From the NCBI GenBank assembly GCA_964524705.1, contig CAZGDB010000031.1, positions 1 through 15,896 on the forward strand: a stretch of DNA of 15,896 nt, given 5' to 3'. Source of the stretch: CAZGDB01 sp964524705. Its GTDB lineage: Bacteria > Pseudomonadota > Gammaproteobacteria > Berkiellales > Berkiellaceae. This document shows positions 7,191 to 14,446 of this stretch, in pieces. Every line of letters starts with the position of its first letter. The first letter of the stretch is position 1. A program made the translations under genes and the position numbers. The notes under the pieces were generated by a model. That model worked only from the letters and a program-made list of their open reading frames with translations. It did no database searches and was not told the DNA's origin.

Positions 7191-8471
7191 ATGTCTTCCG
7201 CTGCACTTTTTACCCGCTCCCAACAAGTTGTTCCAGGTGGTGTACATTCTCCTGTTCGTGCTTGTAAATCTGTAGGCGGAGATCCGCGTTTTATTGCACG
7301 TGCGCAAGGCCCTTATGTTTTTGACCTGGAAAACCAAGCATATATTGATTATGTAGGCTCATATGGGCCTGCTATTTTAGGACATGCGCACCCTAAAGTC
7401 GTAGAAGCATTACAAGCAGCACTCCCGCATGGTTTTTGTTTTGGGACCTGTCATCCTTTAGAATTACAACTCTCAGAGTTAGTTTGTAAGCTTGTCCCTA
7501 GCGTAGAAAAAATAAGATTTATGAACTCCGGCACTGAAGCTGCAATGAGCGCCTTACGTTTAGCGCGTGGTTATACCGGTAAAAACACCATCATGAAATT
7601 TACAGGCTGTTATCATGGGCATTCAGATGGTTTACTTATTAAAGCTGGATCTGGTGCGTTAACTTTAGGACAACCCGATTCTGCAGGCGTACCTTCAGGT
7701 ATTGCCAACTTAACCTTAAGCTTACCCTTTAATGATATTCCACAACTAGAAGCAGCCTTTGCAACTTATGGTTCAGATCTTGCAGCAGTCATCATAGAAG
7801 CCATTAGTGGCAACATGGGAGTAGTACCGGCCACCCCGGAGTTTTTAACAACGCTACGACGTCTGTGTACACAATACAACACAGTTTTAATCATTGACGA
7901 GGTCATGACGGGGTTCAGAGTTCATCTACAAGGGGCGCATGGCTATTATGGAATCACTCCAGATCTGACGATTTTTGCAAAAATCTTAGGTGGTGGATTA
8001 CCTATTGGTGCAGTTGGTGGCAAAACAGAGATTATGAATTATTTTGCGCCTCTAGGACCAGTCTACCAAGCAGGCACACTCTCCGGGAATCCTTTAACCA
8101 TGGCAGCAGGCTTAGCGACCCTGGAAACGTTGTTAGCATGGCCTAATGCCTATGAACAACTGGCAAAAACCACCCAGACTTTATGTCAAGAAAGCCTAGC
8201 GTTATTTAAGCACTATGGCGTACCTGTGTGTATTCAATCCGCCCCTGGCATGTTTACTTACTTTTTTACAGACCTGCCAGCAGTACGAAACTATGAAGAT
8301 GCCTGCACACAAGATACTCAGCTATTTCAAAAGTTTTTTAGAAATATGGAAGCACAACACATTCATCTTGCACCTAGTTGTTATGAAGCAGCCTTTGTCT
8401 CGCTTATGCACGATGATGCAATAATAAGTCGCACATTAGAAGCACTCAAAAAATCACTACATCACTTATAA
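7191..8471 (+). CDS. hemL: glutamate-1-semialdehyde 2,1-aminomutase
   Basis: HemL is a cytoplasmic PLP enzyme that converts glutamate-1-semialdehyde, made from glutamyl-tRNA, into 5-aminolevulinate, the first committed tetrapyrrole precursor. The 426 residues are full length. Landmarks are SPVRACKSVGGDP (20-32), NSGTEAAMSALRLARG (112-127), CYHGHSD (140-146), DEVMTGFR (236-243), and the PLP lysine K264 in FAKILGGGLPIGAVGG, with TLSGNP (296-301) near the phosphate site. The ATG has a good AAAGGA (7181-7186) upstream. It uses the same amino acid-tRNA pair as the tRNA-Glu in this window, though they are 6 kb apart. The LRR gene follows 24 bases after its stop and may be read from the same transcript. 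Confidence 0.97.
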   Translation: MSSAALFTRSQQVVPGGVHSPVRACKSVGGDPRFIARAQGPYVFDLENQAYIDYVGSYGPAILGHAHPKVVEALQAALPHGFCFGTCHPLELQLSELVCKLVPSVEKIRFMNSGTEAAMSALRLARGYTGKNTIMKFTGCYHGHSDGLLIKAGSGALTLGQPDSAGVPSGIANLTLSLPFNDIPQLEAAFATYGSDLAAVIIEAISGNMGVVPATPEFLTTLRRLCTQYNTVLIIDEVMTGFRVHLQGAHGYYGITPDLTIFAKILGGGLPIGAVGGKTEIMNYFAPLGPVYQAGTLSGNPLTMAAGLATLETLLAWPNAYEQLAKTTQTLCQESLALFKHYGVPVCIQSAPGMFTYFFTDLPAVRNYEDACTQDTQLFQKFFRNMEAQHIHLAPSCYEAAFVSLMHDDAIISRTLEALKKSLHHL

Positions 8472-8495
8472 TTTAATTTTTAAAGGCAATATTTT

Positions 8496-9557
8496 ATGAA
8501 AACACTTTATATTAGACACACAAATACAAACCAGTCTTTTTCAAAGAACTATGACGCAATTCACGTTTTTTGCTCCCTAAACAAAAATTTTATTACCTGG
8601 CTCGCACAAGCGATTGAAAACAGTCCTAACCTCACACACCTATGTCTAGAGAACACCAAGTTAAATGACATCGAAGCATCAATCATCCTTGGGGTTTTAA
8701 AAAAATCCACTGCCCTACAACATCTCACCATCGTTGGCAATCATATGCTTAACAAAAGCGTTCTTAACCTTGCTGAGCTTTTAGAAACCAACCCCCACAT
8801 TGAAACACTTCAACTAGCAAACAATAACTTAACACCAGAGGATGCACAGACACTCGCAAAAGCCCTAGAAAAAAATAAAAAACTGACTTCATTAAATCTA
8901 CACGGCAACTTCATTACTGATACAGGTGTGGAAGCGATTCTTACAGCACTAGAAAACCATCCCGTATTGACCAAGCTCGACCTTAGTACTACCTATATGC
9001 GCACTCAAGGAATGCGCGCCATAGGAGAATTCTTAAAAACAACTACGCGCTTACAAAAACTAGACCTGTCTTGTAATCACATTACGGATGAAGCCATTGT
9101 TTTTTTAGTCAAAGCATTAGAAACCAACACCACGCTCACAAGTTTAAACTTGCAAGATAATAGCTTTACAGAAGATGCGCTACGCTTGCTGGGCACTGCC
9201 TTAGCCAACAAACCGTTACAAAGCCTGAATTTAGAGAATTGCCAACTTACAGATAATCAGCTTGCCACTTTAGTGCACTATCTGAATGCAAATGGCAAAC
9301 GTTTTATTACGTTACATGTAGGTGATAATCCATTGACCGATAATGGTTATCAAATCTTGATCGATAACCCTCAAATCAGTATTGCTGATTATAGCATCCG
9401 CACAAAATTAGAAGAAATCAAAAGTCGTTCCTGCTGTTTTACACTCAGGTTACTGGAACAACCAAAAGCCCCTATTATCACTCCACGCACCACTGCACCC
9501 GTGCAGGAGACTATGGGCAGTGTAAACACTAGTACTAGCCGACCTAAAACTGACTAA
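8496..9557 (+). CDS. leucine-rich-repeat protein, ribonuclease-inhibitor/NLR-like
   Basis: The 353-residue product consists mainly of 28-residue leucine-rich repeats of the ribonuclease-inhibitor type, pattern LxxLxLxxNxLxxxx followed by an alpha-helical half. Repeat starts fall at about 46, 74, 102, 130, 158, 186, 214, 241 and 270, so spacing is exactly 28 for the first seven and near 28 after that. The N-terminal 45 residues probably form a cap. Residues from about 300 are not LRR: they contain a Cys pair (SCCF, 312-315) and a Pro/Thr/Ser-rich tail. No signal peptide or membrane segment is seen. SD AAAGG precedes the ATG. Such repeats bind proteins and resemble eukaryotic NLR and RanGAP repeats; in intracellular bacteria they are often secreted effectors, but secretion is not shown here. 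Function unknown. Confidence 0.88.
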   Translation: MKTLYIRHTNTNQSFSKNYDAIHVFCSLNKNFITWLAQAIENSPNLTHLCLENTKLNDIEASIILGVLKKSTALQHLTIVGNHMLNKSVLNLAELLETNPHIETLQLANNNLTPEDAQTLAKALEKNKKLTSLNLHGNFITDTGVEAILTALENHPVLTKLDLSTTYMRTQGMRAIGEFLKTTTRLQKLDLSCNHITDEAIVFLVKALETNTTLTSLNLQDNSFTEDALRLLGTALANKPLQSLNLENCQLTDNQLATLVHYLNANGKRFITLHVGDNPLTDNGYQILIDNPQISIADYSIRTKLEEIKSRSCCFTLRLLEQPKAPIITPRTTAPVQETMGSVNTSTSRPKTD

Positions 9558-9559
9558 CG

Positions 9560-10279
9560 TTACTTTTGTACAATACTTGAACGAGATGGGATCACAATAG
9601 GTAAACTCTCACCTAATAAGATCCCACTCTCATTGACCTGACTCCCTAATGCATGCAACCCCACCCCTTGTTGTTGGGCTTGACGTAACCATTGTCCCCA
9701 AACAGGATCTATATGATCCGCTAAAATCAAACGTTGCACCCCACCATGCAGTGACACAAAAACGATTTCTACATCAGTACCTTGGGTTTGTGCTTTAAAA
9801 ATATCTCTTAAGAGCTTCATCGAAGTTAAGGGACTGTGTGGATAAAACCCACGGTGAATTTCATCTCCCCAGAACACAGGCTGTACCCAATAAAAATGAT
9901 ATTTATTGCCCTGCTTTACCATAAAGTCTACTTTCGTCGTAGTCCCTGGTAAATAAACATCTACTGTCACTTCAGAATACGCTTGTCCCAATAGACCCGT
10001 TTTCACTGCGTCTACTGCCAAATGACGCGCATAAACCGAATTCACAACAATCTTATCTCCATTATCAACTTCTACCATTTCCCAATGATGCAGATTTTTT
10101 TTCTTAGCCAAGTCACTAGAAAACCACACACGACTTCCTAGCACTTCAACCCCTGGGATCGGAAATCTTAAAGTTGTATAAATAAGCCGTTTATCCTGAA
10201 CAGATAGACCTACTTCTATCATATGTGCACCGTGACGTTTTAAAAATGTCGCCTCGGTTAACTTACTTATAAATTCCAT
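9560..10279 (-). CDS. sfsA: SfsA family protein with degenerate nuclease motif
   Basis: SfsA was named for stimulating sugar fermentation in E. coli; the family has an OB-like N-terminal part and a PD-(D/E)xK nuclease-like C-terminal part. The 239 residues align with E. coli SfsA (234) end to end: ATFLKRHG matches ATLIQRYK, VNSVYARHLAVDAV matches VNTLWANRLTKEAI, and AQQQGVGLHALGSQV matches AQQRGVEILAYKAEI. The catalytic Asp side is kept (KVDFM, D118), but the usual YIEVKS reads YWVQP (130-134), losing both Glu and Lys, and the conserved CPNTG loop near the N-terminus reads RFPIPG. It is therefore probably not an active nuclease. A good AAAGGAT precedes the ATG. It is divergent from dksA, its usual neighbour. 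Symbol by homology only. Confidence 0.85.
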   Translation of the reverse strand: MEFISKLTEATFLKRHGAHMIEVGLSVQDKRLIYTTLRFPIPGVEVLGSRVWFSSDLAKKKNLHHWEMVEVDNGDKIVVNSVYARHLAVDAVKTGLLGQAYSEVTVDVYLPGTTTKVDFMVKQGNKYHFYWVQPVFWGDEIHRGFYPHSPLTSMKLLRDIFKAQTQGTDVEIVFVSLHGGVQRLILADHIDPVWGQWLRQAQQQGVGLHALGSQVNESGILLGESLPIVIPSRSSIVQK

Positions 10280-10365
10280 GATTACTATCCTTTTAGAGGT
10301 CCTTTAGAACATATTCGGCGTGACGCTCACATTTCTTAAGTGTGAATGCGCAGATCTCGTACATT

Positions 10366-10390
10366 TTTGGTGATATGTCATTTGACCAAA
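10366..10390. promoter_or_regulatory. inverted repeat overlapping the dksA -35 (candidate operator)
   Basis: TTTGGT (10366-10371) and ACCAAA (10385-10390) form perfect 6-base arms 13 bases apart; the right arm overlaps the TTGACC -35. The position would suit a repressor site, but short arms of this size can occur by chance. Confidence 0.25.
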
Positions 10391-10410
10391 TATTAATGGA
10401 GGTCTAATCT
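10382..10410 (+). promoter_or_regulatory. predicted promoter of dksA
   Basis: TTGACC (10382-10387), 17-base spacer, TAATCT (10405-10410), the same hexamers and spacing as the predicted mepM promoter. Transcription would start near 10417, with a leader of about 50 bases before the dksA ATG. The -35 is good (5 of 6); the -10 is poor (3 of 6). The remainder of this 189-base gap (10280-10468) shows no coding frame. Confidence 0.4.
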
Positions 10411-10468
10411 TCCTCTTTAACGTCGTTGATGTATTGATTGTTCTAGGCAGGAAGCCAGGAGGCATATT

Positions 10469-11029
10469 ATGTCATGGAAGGATAAGTTTTTTTCCCGTAG
10501 TACCACCGCACCGCAAACACAAATGCCTATTACCCCCCCGGTTGGACACCAGGCCTATAGCGATACCTCTGTTGAACACCAGAATCCGTTACAAACTTTT
10601 ATGGAAACGGAAACAGGCCATTGCCCCGTACGTCCTGGCAGTACCTATATGGATGAGGAACAACAAGCCTTTTTTAGGAACACTTTACATAATTGGCGTA
10701 ATGACCTTTTGCGTAGTGGAGATGCCACCATCTTAGACCTACAAGAGTCTGGTCAAAATACCGCAGATCTGAGTGATTTAGCCACCCAGGAAGAAACCTT
10801 TAATTTGCGTTTAAAAACCAGAGATCGCGAACGTAAACTCATCAAAAAAATTGATGAAGTATTACAATTGCTCGACAATAACCTCTATGGATATTGTGAA
10901 GAATGTGCAGTGGAAATTGGGATCCGCCGTTTAGAGGCTCGTCCTACTGCAACTTTATGTATTGATTGTAAAACAGTGGATGAAGTCAAAGAACGACACC
11001 GTCGTTCTAGCTCTCCCACTGAGGAGTAA
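10469..11029 (+). CDS. dksA: RNA polymerase-binding transcription factor DksA
   Basis: DksA binds the RNA polymerase secondary channel and, with ppGpp, represses stable-RNA promoters and activates amino-acid promoters. The four zinc cysteines are C143 and C146 (GYCEEC) and C164 and C167 (CIDC), in the near-invariant GIRRLEARPTATLCIDC context. The coiled-coil tip carries D100, D103 and A105 (DLSDLA), equivalent to the E. coli D71/D74/A76 tip needed for activity. At 186 residues it exceeds E. coli DksA (151) by about 35, all at the N-terminus, where the first 50 residues are Gln/Thr/Pro-rich and unrecognised. The start is certain: a perfect AGGAGG (10457-10462) lies 6 bases before the ATG. The nitroreductase begins 2 bases after the stop. 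Confidence 0.96.
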   Translation: MSWKDKFFSRSTTAPQTQMPITPPVGHQAYSDTSVEHQNPLQTFMETETGHCPVRPGSTYMDEEQQAFFRNTLHNWRNDLLRSGDATILDLQESGQNTADLSDLATQEETFNLRLKTRDRERKLIKKIDEVLQLLDNNLYGYCEECAVEIGIRRLEARPTATLCIDCKTVDEVKERHRRSSSPTEE

Positions 11030-11031
11030 AT

Positions 11032-11697
11032 TTGGACGTATTAGAGGCTATCACCCATCGACAATCGGTACGACGTTTCTTACCAAAACCCGTACCGCTC
11101 ACCTTAATGCAGCAAATCTTAGAACACGCGCGTTTTGCGCCTTCTGGTGTCAACACCCAACCTTGGCACGTCGTTGTTGTGGGCCCCCAAACTATACAAA
11201 AAATTGGCGATACTATTATTCCACTCCGAGAACAAGAAATAGAACCCAACCCTGATTATCATTACTATCCAGAACAATGGGTAGAACCGTACAAAGAACG
11301 TCGCAAAGCTTGTGGCGCAGCCCTTTATGGCGCACTGAATATTCAATATAACGATACTGAAAAACGCAAAGCCGCGTGGTATCGCAATTATTATTTTTTT
11401 GAAGCACCCTGGGGCTTACTCTTTTTTATAGATAAAAACTTAGAAACAGGTTCTTGGTTAGACTGTGGGTTATTTATTCAAAACTGTATGTTAGCCGCAC
11501 GTGGTCTAGGATTAGAAACCTGCCCTCAAGCCTCCCTCTCGGAATACCCAGATGTCGTGCGCAAGATTGTGAATGTTTCTTCAGATTTACATTTAATTTG
11601 TGGAATGGCCGTGGGTTATGCTGATTGGTCAGATCCTATTAACCAATACCGCACCACCCGCGAACCCGTAGAAAACTTTACAACATGGCTGGACTAA
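11032..11697 (+). CDS. nitroreductase family FMN oxidoreductase
   Basis: Nitroreductases are FMN flavoproteins that reduce nitroaromatics, quinones or flavins with NAD(P)H; physiological substrates are often unknown. The 221 residues show the FMN-phosphate motif RQSVRRFLPKP (10-20), APSGVNTQPWHVVVVG (36-51) for the flavin ring, and a C-terminal GLGLETCPQASL (158-169), with GYADWSDPIN near the end. This resembles the PnbA/nitrobenzoate-reductase-like branch. The start is TTG at 11032, two bases after the dksA stop, with a strong GAGGAG at 11021-11026 inside the last dksA codons, so it is translated from the dksA transcript. In E. coli, gluQ holds the place after dksA. Its last 20 bases overlap the convergent pgi end. 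Confidence 0.92.
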   Translation: MDVLEAITHRQSVRRFLPKPVPLTLMQQILEHARFAPSGVNTQPWHVVVVGPQTIQKIGDTIIPLREQEIEPNPDYHYYPEQWVEPYKERRKACGAALYGALNIQYNDTEKRKAAWYRNYYFFEAPWGLLFFIDKNLETGSWLDCGLFIQNCMLAARGLGLETCPQASLSEYPDVVRKIVNVSSDLHLICGMAVGYADWSDPINQYRTTREPVENFTTWLD

Positions 11698-13039
11698 TAT
11701 CCGCTTGTTCCTTATAGAATTTTTTACCCAACTCAACCCCTGGCTGATCAAAAGGATTAATATTCCACAACGTCGCCAAACTAAACACTTTATGTTCATA
11801 TAAAGCCATTAACATCCCCAAAGTATGTGGGGTGATTTCCGGCATTTGTAACACACTAAAAGGTCTATTATTTTGTGCTAAAGCTGCCATTTGACTACGA
11901 CAATGTGCATAAGCCTCCGTATCTGCCGTCACAGCAATCAAATCCACTGGGATCCAATTAGGTGCCTGATGCAGCCATTGAAAAAAGGTATGTTGTCCCA
12001 ATACCCCATATTCTCCAAATATAATCGGTGAAGTCAGCCCTTTCACAGAATGCCCCAGTTTATCCACACTCTTGCCGTTACTTTCCATCTCTAACTGTTG
12101 GACATAGCGCGCCCATTCACCCAAACGCGCATCATAGGGCAAAATAGCTTGTGCAGTTTTTTCCCAAAACCGAATATACCAATGAGAAATTAATGCCAAC
12201 ATAACCGGCATATTCTCTAAAAAAGGCGCATTTTGAAAATGCACATCCATCTGATGGGCACCTGCTAATAATTCCTGATATACCGCATTCCCTAAAGCCA
12301 ACCGTACACTCAATCCCATAGCAGACCAAATCGAAAATCTTCCGCCCACCTCACAAGACATGGAAAAAACACGGTGTTGTGGCACTCCATAAGCAATCGC
12401 ACGCTCTGGAGCCGCGGTAATCGCCACACTATGCGCTTTAAAGTCACACCCATGAGATTGTAGCCAAGCTCTAGCACGCGTGGCATTACTGAGGGTTTCA
12501 GGGGTTTGAAAAGACTTAGAGGCAATCACAAACAAAGTACGCCTTGGATCGCACTTTTGAATCAACTGTGCCCAAGTGTGTTCTCCCAGCTCTGCATAAA
12601 AATGCACTATCGCCTTCTGAGGGTACGCCATTAAGGCTTGTGTTGCCATGCGCATTCCCAAATCAGAACCACCCACCCCCAAGTTCACTACTGTCGTGAA
12701 TGGTTCACCATGAGAACCACAAAGCTTACCTTGATGAAAAGATTCTACAAAAGCCGTAACTAAGGCAGCTTCTTCTTGAAAGTTGAGAGGTTGTTGGTCT
12801 GCTGGTTGACGATAGCAAGTATGCAAAGCCTGTGCCTTTCCAGAACATAAGGCTGTGATCTGATCTGACAATCCTTGTCGTTTAGCCCCAGCGGCCAAGA
12901 CCGTAATGCTTTGAGGCGCTAAAAAATGCATACGATAATCTAAAGTTAAATCACCCACCTGCACATTGAGATGTGGTTGTGAAATCAAAATAGGTTGTTG
13001 TCCCCAGTCTTGCTGGTGATGCTCTAAAATCGCACTCAT
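11678..13039 (-). CDS. pgi: glucose-6-phosphate isomerase
   Basis: Pgi interconverts glucose-6-phosphate and fructose-6-phosphate in glycolysis and gluconeogenesis. The 453-residue product is shorter than E. coli Pgi (549), mainly at the N-terminus, but the active site is complete: NLGVGGSDLG (119-128), SKSFQTPET (174-182) for the phosphate, VGGRFS with R233, MESNGKS with E319, GQHTFFQWLHQ with H350, and PFDQPGVELGK with K439. Size resembles the short Pgi of Gram-positives, so I regard it as intact. The ATG is 14 bases from the pcnB stop, and its AAGGA ribosome site overlaps the pcnB end, so pcnB-pgi form an operon. The 3' end overlaps the nitroreductase tail by 20 bases. Confidence 0.94.
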   Translation of the reverse strand: MSAILEHHQQDWGQQPILISQPHLNVQVGDLTLDYRMHFLAPQSITVLAAGAKRQGLSDQITALCSGKAQALHTCYRQPADQQPLNFQEEAALVTAFVESFHQGKLCGSHGEPFTTVVNLGVGGSDLGMRMATQALMAYPQKAIVHFYAELGEHTWAQLIQKCDPRRTLFVIASKSFQTPETLSNATRARAWLQSHGCDFKAHSVAITAAPERAIAYGVPQHRVFSMSCEVGGRFSIWSAMGLSVRLALGNAVYQELLAGAHQMDVHFQNAPFLENMPVMLALISHWYIRFWEKTAQAILPYDARLGEWARYVQQLEMESNGKSVDKLGHSVKGLTSPIIFGEYGVLGQHTFFQWLHQAPNWIPVDLIAVTADTEAYAHCRSQMAALAQNNRPFSVLQMPEITPHTLGMLMALYEHKVFSLATLWNINPFDQPGVELGKKFYKEQADISPAML

Positions 13040-13053
13040 ACGCTTAAAAATCC

Positions 13054-14391
13054 TTATCCTTCCGTGGGTGGACGTCGTGTCTTCCTTTTACGAACACGCC
13101 GCCGCGCTGGTAATGTCTCTAATAATCGTTCCTGTTCTGCAGCATTTGCCATGCGATAACTATGCCAAAACTGTGCTACTTGATGTAATCCAGGTTCTTT
13201 AGCCGCATCTCTTAATACTAATAAATCAACTGCTGCCTTAAATCTAGGATCGTGCACAATACGCACTGCTCTACCACGATCTAACTGCATTAAGCGCAAT
13301 TGAAAGACCCAGAGTTCTTTGACAACTTGAGCCACTGCTTTAGGTAAAGCAATACTCACAACAATTTCTGTTAATAGTAAGTTGGCTGCTGCTTCATAGT
13401 CTGAAAAATGAGGGGTTTTACTGCGACGTTGCAACTCTGCCAAAAAGGGATACCAAAAGAGACTCGCAAACAAAAAAGCAGCTTGTACTTTTTTACCCGC
13501 ATGAATCCGAGCATCAGTATCTTTTAAAGTCAATGTAATTAAAGACATCACTGGATGCGCGGCACATAACTTAGGATCTGCCAGCAAGGGAAAGAGCAAT
13601 GCAAAAAAACCATGTTTTTGAAGTAAGGTAAAACTTTGAGACCCATATCCATACTGAAAAAACTTTAACATTTCTTCATAAACCCTGGCTCGAGACATAT
13701 GTCCGAGTAAAACACTACAAGCTCGCATCGGCTGTAATAAACTAGGATCTAAGTGAAAATCAAGTTTCGCAGCAAACCGCAACGCACGTAAAATACGAAC
13801 AGGATCTTCCCTAAAACGGGTTAAAGGATCTCCAATTAAACATAAATTTTTATTTTTTAAATCGCGCCAACCGGTTGAAAAATCAACGATCGAAAAATCT
13901 GCAATGTTATAATACAAAGCATTCACGGTGAAATCACGGCGCAAGGCATCTTCGGCTAAGGTCCCATAAACATTATCTTGCAACACCAACCCATGAGCAG
14001 AAACACTGGTAGGATCATAATTTTTTCTAAAAGTGGCGACTTCAACCACTTCTTGCCCGAAAAACACATGCACCAACTTAAAGCGTCGCCCAATAATCCG
14101 TGAGTTTCCAAATAAACGACGTACTTGCTCAGGATGCGCATTAGTGGCTACATCAAAATCTTTAGGATCCATGCCCAACAATAAATCCCGTACTCCCCCC
14201 CCCACTAAATAGGCTTCATACCCATTGTTATGGAGACGATATAAAACATGAAGGGTGTTCTTGCTCAGTTGCTTACGCGAGATCCCATGATCTCCACGCG
14301 CAATGTGGCGGTATTTACTGGATTTTTTGCCCTTGTGCGGTGCAGGCTTATCCCAACACTGCCGTATTTTTTTCCATAATCTCTTAATCAA
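13054..14391 (-). CDS. pcnB: poly(A) polymerase I
   Basis: PcnB adds 3' poly(A) tails that mark RNAs for decay. The 445 residues carry the class II nucleotidyltransferase head: YLVGGGVRDLLLG (61-73), the metal-binding DFD (78-80), GRRFKLVHV (101-109) and VEVATFRK (116-123). Then come RRDFTVNALYY (151-161) and the RNA-fold segment GDPLTRFREDPVRILRALRFAAKLDF (187-212). Sequence detail matches E. coli PcnB rather than CCA transferase, and the window's tRNA has an encoded CCA. Both ends are strongly basic; the tail has an Arg/Lys cluster (about 429-440), usual for PcnB RNA binding. The start is TTG at 14389-14391 with AAAGGAAG upstream. It is divergent from tRNA-Glu and followed by pgi at 14 bases. 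Confidence 0.95.
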   Translation of the reverse strand: MIKRLWKKIRQCWDKPAPHKGKKSSKYRHIARGDHGISRKQLSKNTLHVLYRLHNNGYEAYLVGGGVRDLLLGMDPKDFDVATNAHPEQVRRLFGNSRIIGRRFKLVHVFFGQEVVEVATFRKNYDPTSVSAHGLVLQDNVYGTLAEDALRRDFTVNALYYNIADFSIVDFSTGWRDLKNKNLCLIGDPLTRFREDPVRILRALRFAAKLDFHLDPSLLQPMRACSVLLGHMSRARVYEEMLKFFQYGYGSQSFTLLQKHGFFALLFPLLADPKLCAAHPVMSLITLTLKDTDARIHAGKKVQAAFLFASLFWYPFLAELQRRSKTPHFSDYEAAANLLLTEIVVSIALPKAVAQVVKELWVFQLRLMQLDRGRAVRIVHDPRFKAAVDLLVLRDAAKEPGLHQVAQFWHSYRMANAAEQERLLETLPARRRVRKRKTRRPPTEG

Positions 14392-14418
14392 ACTAGTTAA
14401 CTTCCTTTAGACCCAGGA

Positions 14419-14446
14419 TTGCGCTTTCGCATGCAGGTTGTATAAT
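14419..14446 (+). promoter_or_regulatory. promoter of tRNA-Glu
   Basis: TTGCGC (14419-14424), 16-base spacer, consensus TATAAT (14441-14446). Transcription would start near 14453, leaving about 27 leader bases before the tRNA. The -10 is a perfect match and overlaps the -10 of the divergent pcnB promoter. Confidence 0.65.

Noticed and set aside
8467..8472. TATAAT at the hemL stop as a promoter for the LRR gene
   Set aside because: No recognisable -35 hexamer lies 15-19 bases upstream; the LRR gene more likely uses the hemL transcript.
10328..10345. TCACA ... TGTGA arms upstream of dksA, CRP-like
   Set aside because: The arms are in the reverse order of a CRP site (TGTGA-N6-TCACA), so it does not match.
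10434..11255. Alternative frames across dksA and the nitroreductase
   Set aside because: They overlap well-supported genes in the wrong frame and show no conserved motif.
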